This document shows, piece by piece, positions 48,894-58,243 of a stretch of DNA of 64,000 nt. Below the pieces are notes generated by a model. That model had not been told where the DNA came from and did no database searches. It was given only the letters and a program-made list of their open reading frames with translations. Both the position numbers and the translations under genes were made by a program. The DNA is from Variovorax sp. CF079. GTDB taxonomy: Bacteria; Pseudomonadota; Gammaproteobacteria; Burkholderiales; Burkholderiaceae_C. The DNA lies in assembly GCF_900101545.1 (NCBI RefSeq), contig NZ_FMZU01000025.1, positions 1 to 64,000 of the forward strand. Reading direction: 5' to 3'. Each line of letters starts with the position of its first letter. The first letter of the stretch is position 1.

Positions 48894-49208
48894 CTCCTGG
48901 GCGATTTGATCAAGGCGCAGAGCCTGAGACGCGTTAGCCTCGCCCTGGCGCAGCACATCTTCAGGAGATAAGTTCTCCACCGTGCCGGTGGACAAGGCTG
49001 TGGAAAACGACGTGCACATCGCGGCAGACTGTTGTCACGCGGGCGTCACCCTGCTCTGCCCGCAAAAGCGGCATCGCGCCCGCTGAAATTGAGACAGCCG
49101 CCGGCATCGAGGATGCCGCCCAATCTGGGCGGGTGCCGAAGCGACCTCTACCAGCGCCGGCCGACTGTCAGTCTGAAGCATGACGCATTCGTATGACGCC
49201 GGGATTAA
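48894..49208. other. Spacer without an assignable gene
   Basis: No gene with family-like sequence is seen on either strand, and no clear terminator follows the lactonase gene. Confidence 0.4.
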
Positions 49209-49537
49209 GTGACGGTTCCAATGCGCAACGGCAGCGCACTGCGGTGCTCGATCAGCGGCAAGGCTGCAATGAAGCGGCTGGTGCTGCTCGCCGAGATCGT
49301 GCCGGCCGCACAGTCCCTGACGCTCGGCTTGGTCCAAGAGGTCGTGGACGACGCCGGCCTGGGCGCGCGGGTGGCAGCGATCTGCGCGCAGGTGTCGCAG
49401 TGGTCGCCGACCTCCGTAGCGGTCACCAAGCGTGGTGGAAGGAGATGGGCGACGAGCTGTTCGCCAGGGCCGCCACTGCCGGCGCCTACCTGGGCGCCAG
49501 GAAGTTCACCAAGCGTAAGCCAGCAGCCGTACCCTGA
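49209..49537 (+). pseudogene. C-terminal remnant of an enoyl-CoA hydratase
   Basis: The frame reads RLVLLAEIVPAAQSLTLGLV then QEVVDDAGLGARVAAICAQV and SVAVTKR, the second half of a crotonase. After about 49430 the end (MGDELFARAATAGAYLGARK) continues in another frame to a TGA near 49537. The catalytic half is missing. It is a relic between the lactone cluster and mdcR. Confidence 0.65.
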
Positions 49538-49605
49538 TGGCGCACGCGGACGGCGTGCAGCCATCCTGGCTGCGGCTACGATTCGATTTTGATCCACAGG
49601 CTGCC

Positions 49606-50520
49606 ATGCTTCCCCGCATTGACGAAGAAGTCACATTCCGCAAGCTGGAGATTCTTCTGGCCTTCATGGAGGCCGGCAATCTCGCCCGCGCGGCCGAAAA
49701 GCTCGAGATCAGCGCCGTCAGCGTGCACCGCGCCTTGCATTCGCTGGAAACTGGGCTGCGCTGCGCGCTGTTCCGGCACGAAGGCCGCAACCTGCACCCG
49801 ACTGAAGCCGCTCATGCGCTGGCGGAGGTGGCACGCGAGGTGCTTCGCATGATGTCCGCGGGCATCCGCGCTACGCGAGAAGTCGCTGGCTACTCGGCCG
49901 ATCGGATCCGCATCGGCTCTCTCTATTCTCTGACGAGTCGCACGGTGCCGCAGCTGATCATGGGAATGAAACTGCGCAAGCCGGAACTGCACACCGAGCT
50001 CGTCCTCGGGTCCAATGCCGACCTGCTGCAGAAGCTTCGGGAAGGCGCGATCGATGCCGCACTCATGGCGATCCCCGAAGATGCTTCTGACGTCGAATCG
50101 GAGCCGCTGTTCCAGGATGACATCCAGTTCGCCGCACCAGTGGACTCTCCTTATTCAGCGCAGAAGGAGATCGACCTGAGCGCCTGCGCCGGCGAGCGCT
50201 TCGTGAGCCTGAGCGAAGGCTTCGTCACCTACAGCGGTTTTATGGAGTCGTTTCGTGTTGCCGGCTTCACACCGAACGTGGTGATGAAGACGGGCGACAT
50301 CTTCTCCCTGATGAACCTGGTAAGCGGGGGCGTCGGCTACACGCTGTTGCCGGGCCGTGTGCGCGGCGCCATGCCTCAGAAGGTGCAGTTGATCCCGTTG
50401 CAGACCAAGTACCTGATGCGCCAGACCATCGCGCTCAACTTTCTGCGCACGCGCGAACGCGATCCCAACCTGCTCGCGTTGCTGTCAGTGTGCCGCCTGG
50501 CGAAAGCGGAACTCGGCTGA
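49606..50520 (+). CDS. mdcR: LysR-family malonate regulator MdcR
   Basis: 304 residues from ATG at 49606; the longer frame starts inside the pseudogene. VTFRKLEILLAFMEAGNLAR, ISAVSVHRALHSLETGLRC is a LysR winged helix, and TYSGFMESFRVAGF with GGVGYTLLPGRV fits the MdcR group. It is co-directional with, and directly upstream of, the malonate genes. It likely activates them when malonate is present. Confidence 0.83.
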   Translation: MLPRIDEEVTFRKLEILLAFMEAGNLARAAEKLEISAVSVHRALHSLETGLRCALFRHEGRNLHPTEAAHALAEVAREVLRMMSAGIRATREVAGYSADRIRIGSLYSLTSRTVPQLIMGMKLRKPELHTELVLGSNADLLQKLREGAIDAALMAIPEDASDVESEPLFQDDIQFAAPVDSPYSAQKEIDLSACAGERFVSLSEGFVTYSGFMESFRVAGFTPNVVMKTGDIFSLMNLVSGGVGYTLLPGRVRGAMPQKVQLIPLQTKYLMRQTIALNFLRTRERDPNLLALLSVCRLAKAELG

Positions 50521-50612
50521 ACGGGAGCCATCGACTGGGGGCTCGGGTTAACCCTCGATCGTTTCAATTCGCGTAAGGATCGACGCGACAGCTTCATTGA
50601 TCGTCCTGGAGG

Positions 50613-50633
50613 GGGTGCGTACCTTACGCACCC
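50613..50633. promoter_or_regulatory. Perfect inverted repeat before the malonate operon
   Basis: GGGTGCGTA (50613-50621) and TACGCACCC (50625-50633) with a 3-bp centre lie 50 bp before the transporter start and 93 bp after mdcR. It could be the MdcR binding site. As an RNA hairpin it has no T run, so a terminator is less likely. Confidence 0.5.
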
Positions 50634-50682
50634 AGATGCACAGCCCGATGCGTCGAACCCCAAAACCTCCGGAGACGCGTTG

Positions 50683-52056
50683 ATGAGTTCTCATTGGATT
50701 TCGATTTACGCACTGGTGGGCATGTTCGTGCTCGCCACGGTGCTGCCGGTCAACATGGGCGTGATCGCCTTCGTCGGCGCGTTCCTGGTCGGCACGCTGG
50801 TAGCCGGCATGAACGCCAAGGCGATCATGGGCGGCTTCCCCGCCGACCTGTTTCTCACCCTGGTCGGCATCACCTACCTGTTCGCGCTGGCGCAGAACAA
50901 CGGCACCATCGACTGGCTGGTCAAGCTGGCGGTGCGCGCGGTGCGCGGGCGCATCGCCGCCATTCCTTGGATCATGTTCTTCATCGCCGCGCTGCTCACG
51001 GCAGTGGGTGCGGTCAGCCCCGCGGCGGTGGCCATCATCGCGCCGATCGCGCTCGGCTTCGCCGCCAAGTACGGCATCAATCCCCTCCTCATGGGGCTGA
51101 TGGTCGTGCACGGCGCGCAGGGCGGCGGCTTCTCGCCGATCAGCATCTACGGCGGCATTACCAACAAGATCGTCGCCAAGGCCGGCCTGCCGCTCAACGA
51201 GATCGCGACGATGCTGGCGAGCCTCGGCGTCAACCTGTCCGTGTCGCTGCTGCTGTTCTTCCTCATGGGCGGCATGAAACTGCTGCGCCAGAAGGCCGAC
51301 GTGACCGGCGCAGTGCCAGCAACGCGCCGCACGGCGCATGCACAGGGCGGAGCGCAAGTGTTCGGCGGCGCGGAGGCCGAATCGTTCGCGGAAGAGCGGC
51401 GCGTCGCGACTGCGGCTGGCGAGTCGCTCATGGACGCGGCGCCGGCGGTCCCGGCCGACCAGGGTTCGCGCCTCTACCAGATCGTCACCGTGCTGGGTCT
51501 GCTGGCGCTGGCCGTGCTGACGCTGTTCTTCAAGCAGGACATCGGCTTCGTCTCGATCACCATCGGCCTCTTGCTGACGCTGATGGCGCCCAATCTGCAG
51601 AAGCGCGCCCTGGGTCAGGTGTCGTGGCCGGAGATCATGCTGATCGTGGGTGTCAGCACCTACGTGGGCGTGATGGAAAAGATGGGCACCATCGATTTCG
51701 TGGGCCACAGCGTGGCGGGTCTCACCTCCCCCATGGTGGCCGCGTTGCTGTTGTGCTTCGTCGGCGCCGTGGTCTCGGCCTTCGCCTCGTCGACCGCGGT
51801 GCTCGGCTCGCTGATCCCGCTGGCGGTGCCGTTCCTGCAGGGCGACGCTGGCGTCAGCGCAGTCGGCTTCATCGCGGCGATGGCCGTGTCCTCCACCATC
51901 GTCGACGTCAGTCCGTTCTCCACCAATGGCGCGCTGGTGCTCGCCAATGCCAAGGGCGTGGACCGCGACGTATTCTTCCGGCAGCTGATGGTGTACGGCG
52001 CCATCGTGACCCTGGTGGCCCCCGTGGTGGTATGGCTGCTCTTCGTGGTGCTGTGA
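50683..52056 (+). CDS. MatC/SLC13-like malonate (dicarboxylate) transporter
   Basis: 457 residues from ATG at 50683. About twelve hydrophobic segments in two halves, separated by a charged loop (about 205-265). The conserved re-entrant motifs GAVSPAAVAIIAPIALGF and SSTAVLGSLIPLAVPF are typical of MatC/DASS carriers. It is the first gene of the malonate operon, replacing the MdcLM or MdcF carriers of other bacteria. Confidence 0.83.
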   Translation: MSSHWISIYALVGMFVLATVLPVNMGVIAFVGAFLVGTLVAGMNAKAIMGGFPADLFLTLVGITYLFALAQNNGTIDWLVKLAVRAVRGRIAAIPWIMFFIAALLTAVGAVSPAAVAIIAPIALGFAAKYGINPLLMGLMVVHGAQGGGFSPISIYGGITNKIVAKAGLPLNEIATMLASLGVNLSVSLLLFFLMGGMKLLRQKADVTGAVPATRRTAHAQGGAQVFGGAEAESFAEERRVATAAGESLMDAAPAVPADQGSRLYQIVTVLGLLALAVLTLFFKQDIGFVSITIGLLLTLMAPNLQKRALGQVSWPEIMLIVGVSTYVGVMEKMGTIDFVGHSVAGLTSPMVAALLLCFVGAVVSAFASSTAVLGSLIPLAVPFLQGDAGVSAVGFIAAMAVSSTIVDVSPFSTNGALVLANAKGVDRDVFFRQLMVYGAIVTLVAPVVVWLLFVVL

Positions 52057-52104
52057 GGCGGCGCTCTCATTCGGCCGACATCCATTCAATCCCATCGGAC
52101 TCCC

Positions 52105-53787
52105 ATGAACTCCAGATCCTGGACCTCCAAGGCCAACGACCGCGCCGCCCGGCTGGCGCGCGCGGCCGCTGCACTTGGCACGCGGCTCGCCGGCAAGCGC
52201 GTCGATACCGAAGCGATCGCCACCTTGCTCGAAGCGGTGCTCTCGCCCGGCGACCGCGTCTGCCTCGAGGGCAACAACCAGAAGCAGGCCGACTTCCTGG
52301 CGCAGGCGCTGGTGCAGGTCGATCCGCTGCGGGTCCATGGCCTGCACATGGTGCAGTCGGTGCTGGCGCTGCCCGAGCATCTGGACATCTTCGAGAACGG
52401 CGTGGCCGCCCGGCTGGACTTCAGCTTCTCGGGGCCGCAGGGTGCACGCCTGGCCAAGCTGGTGTCGGCCGGCCGGATCGAGATCGGCGCGATCCACACC
52501 TATCTCGAGCTCTTCGCGCGCTATTTCGTCGACCTGACGCCCAAGGTCGCGCTGGTCGCGGCGCAAGCGGCGGACGCCGAAGGCAATCTCTACACCGGCC
52601 CCAACACCGAGGACACGCCGGCCATCGTCGAGGCCACGGCGTTCTCGGGCGGCATCGTGATCGCCCAGGTCAACGAATGGGTCGACGGCAAGACCACGAC
52701 GCTGCCGCGGATCGACATCCCGGCCGACTGGGTGAGCTTCGTCGTGAAGGCGCCTCGCCCCAATTTCATCGAGCCGCTGTTCACGCGCGACCCCGCGCAG
52801 ATCAGCGAAGTCCAGATCCTGATGGCGATGATGGCGATCAAGGGCATCTATGCCGAGTACGGCGTGCAGCGTCTGAACCACGGCATCGGCTTCGACACCG
52901 CCGCCATCGAGCTGCTGCTGCCGACCTATGCCGAATCTCTCGGCCTCAAGGGCAAGATCGGCAAGCACTGGGCGTTGAATCCGCATCCGGCACTGATCCC
53001 GGCGATCGAGGCGGGCTGGGTCGAATCGGTGCATTCCTTCGGCTCCGAGCTGGGCATGGAGGACTACATTCGCGCGCGCTCCGACGTGTTCTTCACCGGG
53101 CCCGACGGCAGCCTGCGCAGCAACCGCGCGTTCTGCCAGGCGGCCGGGCACTACGCCTGCGACATGTTCATCGGCTCGACCCTGCAGATCGACCTCGACG
53201 GCAACAGCTCCACCGCCACGCTGGGTCGCATCGCCGGCTTCGGCGGTGCGCCCAACATGGGCGCCGATGCGCGCGGCCGGCGCCATGCCAGCCCCGCCTG
53301 GCTCAAGGCCGGGCGCGAGGCGCGTGCCGGGCGCAGCGGCGCGGCCGGCACGCCGCGCGGGCAGAAGCTGGTGGTGCAGATGGTCGAGACCTTCCGCGAG
53401 CACATGCAGCCGGCCTTCGTCGAAAAGCTCGACGCCTGGACACTGCAGGAGCAGGCCGGCATGGCGCTGCCGCCGATCATGATCTACGGCGACGACGTCT
53501 CGCACATCCTCACCGAGGAAGGCATCGCCAACCTGCTGCTGTGCCGCAGCGACGCGGAGCGCGAGCAGGCGATCCGCGGCGTGGCCGGCTACACCGCGGT
53601 GGGCCTGGCGCGCGACAGGCGCGCGGTGGAGAACCTGCGCGACCGCGGCGTGATCCGCCGGCCGCAGGACTTGGGGCTAGACCCCCGCCAGGCCACGCGC
53701 AACCTGCTGGCCGCACGCAGCATGCGCGACCTGGTGCGCGCCTCGGGCGGGCTGTACCAGCCGCCCAAGCGCTTCAGAAACTGGTAA
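52105..53787 (+). CDS. mdcA: Malonate decarboxylase alpha subunit (acetyl-S-ACP:malonate ACP transferase)
   Basis: 560 residues, the normal length for MdcA. It moves the ACP thioester from acetyl to malonyl. Recognised by SWTSKANDRAARLARAA, GNNQKQADFLAQALVQVDP, YTGPNTEDTPAIVEATAFSG and FGGAPNMGADARGRRHASPA. It lies 48 bp after the carrier gene and 14 bp before mdcC. Confidence 0.93.
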   Translation: MNSRSWTSKANDRAARLARAAAALGTRLAGKRVDTEAIATLLEAVLSPGDRVCLEGNNQKQADFLAQALVQVDPLRVHGLHMVQSVLALPEHLDIFENGVAARLDFSFSGPQGARLAKLVSAGRIEIGAIHTYLELFARYFVDLTPKVALVAAQAADAEGNLYTGPNTEDTPAIVEATAFSGGIVIAQVNEWVDGKTTTLPRIDIPADWVSFVVKAPRPNFIEPLFTRDPAQISEVQILMAMMAIKGIYAEYGVQRLNHGIGFDTAAIELLLPTYAESLGLKGKIGKHWALNPHPALIPAIEAGWVESVHSFGSELGMEDYIRARSDVFFTGPDGSLRSNRAFCQAAGHYACDMFIGSTLQIDLDGNSSTATLGRIAGFGGAPNMGADARGRRHASPAWLKAGREARAGRSGAAGTPRGQKLVVQMVETFREHMQPAFVEKLDAWTLQEQAGMALPPIMIYGDDVSHILTEEGIANLLLCRSDAEREQAIRGVAGYTAVGLARDRRAVENLRDRGVIRRPQDLGLDPRQATRNLLAARSMRDLVRASGGLYQPPKRFRNW

Positions 53788-53801
53788 CAGGAGATTCGAC
53801 A

Positions 53802-54134
53802 ATGAGCGACGTTCCCGCAGGGCTCGAAACCCTGGACTTCTTCTTCTCCGGCGGCCGGCCGGCCGGCGCTTTCCCGACGGTGCTGGTCGGCGTCGTCGGC
53901 TCCGGCAACCTCGAGGTGATGCTCGAGCCCGCCGACGGCAATGACTGCGCGGTGCGTGTCGAAACCTCCGCGCGCGGCTTCGGGCCGATCTGGCAGGCCG
54001 TGATGAACGACTTCCACGCGCGCCATCCGCTGGCAGGCGTGCGCGTCTCGATCAACGACATGGGCGCCACGCCCGCGGTGGTGAGCCTGCGGCTCGACCA
54101 GGCCGTAGCCGAGATCACCGGAGGCAAGCCATGA
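53802..54134 (+). CDS. mdcC: Malonate decarboxylase acyl carrier protein (delta subunit)
   Basis: 110 residues from ATG at 53802 with CAGGAGA upstream. ETLDFFFSGG and VGVVGSGNLEVMLEPADGND identify MdcC. The serine in VGSGNLEV is the attachment site of the phosphoribosyl-dephospho-CoA prosthetic group made by MdcB and joined by MdcG. The stop overlaps mdcD (ATGA). Confidence 0.92.
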   Translation: MSDVPAGLETLDFFFSGGRPAGAFPTVLVGVVGSGNLEVMLEPADGNDCAVRVETSARGFGPIWQAVMNDFHARHPLAGVRVSINDMGATPAVVSLRLDQAVAEITGGKP

Positions 54135-55009
54135 TCAGCTATGCCGAATGCTCGGCGCGCGAGCGGCTGGCGCTGCTGCTCGACCCCGGCAGTTTTCACG
54201 AGTGGCTGCCACCGAGCGAACGGGTCACCAGCCCGCACCTGGCGCAGCTCGGCGTGCCATCGGCCTTCGACGACGGCGTGGCGATCGGCCGCGCGACGCT
54301 CGACGGCCACGAGGTCTTCGTGGCCGCGCAGGAAGGCGCGTTCATGGGCGGCGGCGTCGGCGAGGTCCACGGCGCCAAACTGGTCGGACTGCTGCAGCGC
54401 GCCCTGCGCGACCGGCCGGCGGCGGTGCTGTTGCTGGCCGAATCAGGCGGCGTGCGATTGCACGAGGCCAATGCCGGATTGATCGCAGTGTCGGAAGTGA
54501 TGCGCGCACTGCTTGACGTGCGTGCCGCCGGAATCCCGGTGATCGTGCTGATCGGTGGCGCCAACGGCTGCTTCGGCGGCATGGGCATCGTGGCGCGCTG
54601 TGCCGACCACATCGTGATGAGCGATGCGGGGCGCCTGGCGATGTCGGGGCCCGAGGTGATCGAGGCATCCCACGGCGTGGAGGAATTCGATTCGCGCGAC
54701 CGTGCGCTGGTCTGGCGCACGACCGGCGGCAAGCACCGCTGGCTGACCGGCGACTGCGACGCGCTGGTCGAAGATGACGTCGCGGAATTCCGCGCGGCGG
54801 CTGTCGCGGCGATCGATGCGTCCAGGCCATTGACCCTGGCGGCGCTGGAGCAGGAGCACGCGTTGCTCACGGCGCGCCTGCACGCACTGCCCTCTGACAC
54901 GGTCGGCCGCGATGAAGCGACGCTGCTCTGGAGCGCACTCGGCATCGCCGACGCGCAGCGGGTCCCGCAGCTTCCGGTGGATGCCGTGCGCGCGCTGCGC
55001 GCTTACTAA
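54131..55009 (+). CDS. mdcD: Malonate decarboxylase beta subunit
   Basis: 292 residues, a carboxyltransferase-fold protein. It decarboxylates malonyl-S-ACP together with MdcE. YAECSARERLALLLDPGSFH, AAQEGAFMGGGVGEVHGAKL and GGANGCFGGMGIVARCADHI are the family core. Coupled to mdcC by overlap. Confidence 0.92.
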   Translation: MISYAECSARERLALLLDPGSFHEWLPPSERVTSPHLAQLGVPSAFDDGVAIGRATLDGHEVFVAAQEGAFMGGGVGEVHGAKLVGLLQRALRDRPAAVLLLAESGGVRLHEANAGLIAVSEVMRALLDVRAAGIPVIVLIGGANGCFGGMGIVARCADHIVMSDAGRLAMSGPEVIEASHGVEEFDSRDRALVWRTTGGKHRWLTGDCDALVEDDVAEFRAAAVAAIDASRPLTLAALEQEHALLTARLHALPSDTVGRDEATLLWSALGIADAQRVPQLPVDAVRALRAY

Positions 55010-55023
55010 CCGAGGAGCATCAC

Positions 55024-55725
55024 ATGCAATGGAATTCCCTTGTCACCCAGCTCTTCGGCTCATACCACGGCATGCGCGCGGACGGCGACTTTCTACAGGG
55101 CGAGGTGATATTCGAAGGCGAACCGCTCACAGTGATCGGCACTACAAATCATGCGCCGATCGGGGTCCGTCTCGCGCTTGCGCAGGCCCGAGTGGTGCTC
55201 GACACCATCACGCAGCACGCAGGTCGGCCTATCCTGCTGCTGATCGACACCCAGGGTCAGCAACTGCGCCGACGCGATGAATTGCTCGGCATCAACCGTG
55301 CGATGGCGCACCTCGGCGCGAGCATCGACCTGGCGCGGCGCCGCGGCCACCGCGTGATCGGCCTGGTGTACGACCAAGCCCTCTCCGGCGGCTTCATCAC
55401 CTCGGGGTTGATTGCCGACGCCTGCTATGCGCTGCCGGATGCCGAGATCCGGGTGATGCGTATTCCCGCCATGGCGCGCGTGACCAAGCTGCCAGAGGAC
55501 AAGCTCACGGCGTTGTCGAAGTCCAACCCGGTGTTCGCACCGGGCGTGCGGAACTACGTGGCGATGGGGGGCGTGCGTGCGCTGTGGGAGGGAGACCTGC
55601 AGGCCGCGCTGCACGATGCGCTGGCCCATACGCCGACGCAAGATCGGCGCGCGCAGGACGGCGCCGAGCGCGGTGGACGCCAGCTTGCCGCCGCCGTCGT
55701 GCAGCGCGTGCTGGAGGCCGCCTGA
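55024..55725 (+). CDS. mdcE: Malonate decarboxylase gamma subunit
   Basis: 233 residues. VIGTTNHAPIGVRLALAQAR, LLIDTQGQQLRRRDELLGIN and VYDQALSGGFITSGLIADAC are MdcE motifs. It forms the decarboxylating pair with MdcD. CGAGGAG precedes its ATG. Confidence 0.92.
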   Translation: MQWNSLVTQLFGSYHGMRADGDFLQGEVIFEGEPLTVIGTTNHAPIGVRLALAQARVVLDTITQHAGRPILLLIDTQGQQLRRRDELLGINRAMAHLGASIDLARRRGHRVIGLVYDQALSGGFITSGLIADACYALPDAEIRVMRIPAMARVTKLPEDKLTALSKSNPVFAPGVRNYVAMGGVRALWEGDLQAALHDALAHTPTQDRRAQDGAERGGRQLAAAVVQRVLEAA

Positions 55726-55739
55726 CCGTCGCAAGCGCC

Positions 55740-56423
55740 ATGGTCTTCCTGCGCCGCCACCAACTCGCCCGGCTCTCGGAGGCTGGGTGGTCCGCCGTCC
55801 TCGCCCGGCCCTGGGACAGGCATGCGCGCGACTGCCTGACGCATTGGGCGACGCATCGACTGCCGCTGGTGGTGACACGTCAGTCAATCGACGCCGCCGC
55901 CAACGGATGGATCGCACTGGGTCTGCCGTCGCCTGAGCGTTGGGAAAAGCGTCGGCTGGCGCTGCAGGTGCCGCGCGCTGCGGTGCTTGGCCTTGACGAG
56001 TTCCCGCGCCTTGCCGAAATCCAAGGGCTGCTGCCGCCGTCGGCGCGACGCGCGGTGAGCGATCTTGGTGACGAGCTCGACGCGTGCCATGCGGCAGCGC
56101 GCGTCTTCGGAAGCTACGGCTGGCAAGCGATCAGCGGTCTCGATCACGTGCGGCCAGACTCCGATCTCGACATGTGTTTGGCGGTCGAAGGAGCGGCGCA
56201 CGGGGATGCTGTGACGCGTGCGCTCCAGTCCTTCGGCACCACACGGCCCCGGCTGGACGGCGAGCTCGTGTTCGGCGACGGCGCGGCGGTGGCGTGGCGC
56301 GAATGGGCCGCGTGGCGCGCCGGACACGCGCGGGCGGTGTTGGTCAAGCGACTGGACGGCGTGACCCTGCAGCGCGACACCGCGTGGTGCGAACATGCCG
56401 CATCGGCGGAGTTGGCCGAATGA
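55740..56423 (+). CDS. mdcG: Malonate decarboxylase holo-ACP synthase (phosphoribosyl-dephospho-CoA transferase)
   Basis: 227 residues from ATG at 55740. RRHQLARLSEAGWSAVLARP and a nucleotidyltransferase-like centre (YGWQAISGLDHVRPDSDLDM, acidic DLD pair) match MdcG. It transfers the prosthetic group to MdcC. Its stop overlaps mdcB. Confidence 0.9.
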   Translation: MVFLRRHQLARLSEAGWSAVLARPWDRHARDCLTHWATHRLPLVVTRQSIDAAANGWIALGLPSPERWEKRRLALQVPRAAVLGLDEFPRLAEIQGLLPPSARRAVSDLGDELDACHAAARVFGSYGWQAISGLDHVRPDSDLDMCLAVEGAAHGDAVTRALQSFGTTRPRLDGELVFGDGAAVAWREWAAWRAGHARAVLVKRLDGVTLQRDTAWCEHAASAELAE

Positions 56424-57283
56424 GAACCGCTGCGCTCTCATTGCAACCCGACCCGCCGCTCACGCCCGCGGCGATCGGGCGCGCGGCCACGCTTGCGCTG
56501 TATGACGAGCTGTCGCTGACACCCAAGCCAGGACTGGTGACACTGATCGACCGCGGCAGCCACGAGGACATGGACGCGCACACCTTCATGCGCAGCCTGT
56601 TCGCGCTGCGCCGCTACTTCGCCCAGATCGCCGAAGCCGGCTTCGGCGGCGTAGATTTCGTCGTGCTGGAACGGTACGGTATTGCGGCGGAAGCACGCAT
56701 GCTCGCCGCCACCGGTGGCATCAACACGCATCGCGGCGCGATCTTCATGCTCGGCCTGCTGTGCGCCGCGGCGGGCGCCGCCCTGCGTGAGCACGGCGGC
56801 GCGTCGCATCCACTTCAACTGCGTGATGCGTTGCGCCGGGACTGGGGCGATGCCCTGGCCATGCGCAGCCGACGCCCGCCCACCCTGCCCGGGGGCATCG
56901 CCGCACGCCGTCACGGCCTGCGCAGCGCGTCCGAAGAGGCGGCGCTGGCGTTCCCGGTGCTGTTCGAGACGGCGCTACCCGCGCTGAGGGTCGCGCTGGC
57001 CCGCGGCCTGACGTCGCAACAGGCTCGGCTCGACACCTTGTTCCACATCATGGCCGTCCTGGACGACAGCAATCTCGCGCACCGCGGCGGCCTCGACGGC
57101 CTGCGCCACGCCCAGCGTGCTGCGCGCGGCTTTCTGGATCGAGGGGGCATTGCGCGGCCGGACGGCATTCAGGAGGCGAGAGCCATTGCAAAAGCCTTTG
57201 TCGCGAGGCGACTGTCGCCCGGTGGCGCGGCAGACACGCTCGCCGCGGCCTGCTGGATCACTCGCGTGTGTTCAAGCCGATGA
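56420..57283 (+). CDS. mdcB: Triphosphoribosyl-dephospho-CoA synthase
   Basis: 287 residues from ATG at 56420. CitG/MdcB family: LYDELSLTPKPGLVTLIDRG, DMDAHTFMRSLFALRRYF, TGGINTHRGAIFMLGLLCAA and HIMAVLDDSNLAHRGGLDGL. It builds the prosthetic group precursor from ATP and dephospho-CoA. It overlaps both neighbours. Confidence 0.92.
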   Translation: MRTAALSLQPDPPLTPAAIGRAATLALYDELSLTPKPGLVTLIDRGSHEDMDAHTFMRSLFALRRYFAQIAEAGFGGVDFVVLERYGIAAEARMLAATGGINTHRGAIFMLGLLCAAAGAALREHGGASHPLQLRDALRRDWGDALAMRSRRPPTLPGGIAARRHGLRSASEEAALAFPVLFETALPALRVALARGLTSQQARLDTLFHIMAVLDDSNLAHRGGLDGLRHAQRAARGFLDRGGIARPDGIQEARAIAKAFVARRLSPGGAADTLAAACWITRVCSSR

Positions 57284-58191
57284 GCTTTGCTCTGCTCTTT
57301 TCCGGCCAGGGAACCCAGCATCCTGCAATGCTGCCCTGGTTGGCGGACGACGAACGCGTGCGCGACACGTGCGCGCGCCTCGGCATCGACGACTGGCGGC
57401 GTGCCCTCGCGGATCCTTTCTGGGCAGAGCGCAACGACAACGCGCAGACGCTGCTGACGGGCCTCGCCTTGGCGGCCTGGGGTCAACTGGCGCCACTCAT
57501 CATCCCGTCGCCAGCGGCAGTGGCCGGCTATAGCGTGGGCGAACTGGCGGCCTTCAGTGCGGCCGGTGTGATCGAGCCCGCCACAGCCGCGGCCCTGGCG
57601 CCGCTGCGGGCCGAGGCCATGGATCGATGCGCCGCCCGTGTGCCCGGCGGGCTCCTCGCCATCAGCGGCATTTCCGAGCCAGAGCTCGAGCGGCTGCGCG
57701 TCAAGGCCGGCGTTGAACTCGCCATCCGCAATGGCGGCCCGAACGTGATCCTCGGCGGCCCGCTGGTCGCGTTGGAAGACGCCGAACGCATGGCCGTGGC
57801 CGCTGGCGCGCAGTGCACGCGATTGCGGGTCAATGTGGCATCGCACACGTCCTGGATGCGCGAGGCGGCAGAGAGCTTCTCGCGCACGCTGGCGGATGTG
57901 CCGTTCCACGCGCCGCAAGTCGCGTTGTTCAGCAATGCGGCGGACCGCATCCGAGATGCAAGTTCGGGCCGGGCTGCGTTGGCCGCCCAGATCGCTCGAA
58001 CGGTTCGCTGGGACGAATGCATGGAGAACGTCATGGCCCGGCAGGTGCGTTGCGTGCTGGAAATAGGTCCGGGCCAGGCGCTGGCGCGCATGTGGAATCA
58101 GCGCTGCCCCACCGTTCCGGCTCGCGCCTGCGACGACTTTCGCAGTCCCGCAGCGATTGCAGCGTGGCTGAGCAGCCACGCGGACCGATGA
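57280..58191 (+). CDS. mdcH: Malonyl-CoA:ACP transacylase of malonate decarboxylase
   Basis: 303 residues from ATG at 57280 overlapping the mdcB stop. FabD-like: LFSGQGTQHPAMLPWL, active-site serine in AGYSVGELAAFSA, His in NVASHTSWMRE, and QVALFSNAADR. It primes the ACP with malonyl groups. It closes the mdc block. Confidence 0.92.
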   Translation: MSFALLFSGQGTQHPAMLPWLADDERVRDTCARLGIDDWRRALADPFWAERNDNAQTLLTGLALAAWGQLAPLIIPSPAAVAGYSVGELAAFSAAGVIEPATAAALAPLRAEAMDRCAARVPGGLLAISGISEPELERLRVKAGVELAIRNGGPNVILGGPLVALEDAERMAVAAGAQCTRLRVNVASHTSWMREAAESFSRTLADVPFHAPQVALFSNAADRIRDASSGRAALAAQIARTVRWDECMENVMARQVRCVLEIGPGQALARMWNQRCPTVPARACDDFRSPAAIAAWLSSHADR

Positions 58192-58243
58192 ATCAACCCC
58201 GTCCATTGGACGTCTTAGCTCAAGGCTGCACAGGAGATCTACC

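Noticed and set aside
50548..53505. A 985-codon open frame on the minus strand
   Set aside because: It lies antisense to the malonate carrier and mdcA, is extremely His/Arg/Asp-rich with no domain, and is an artefact of high GC in the real genes.
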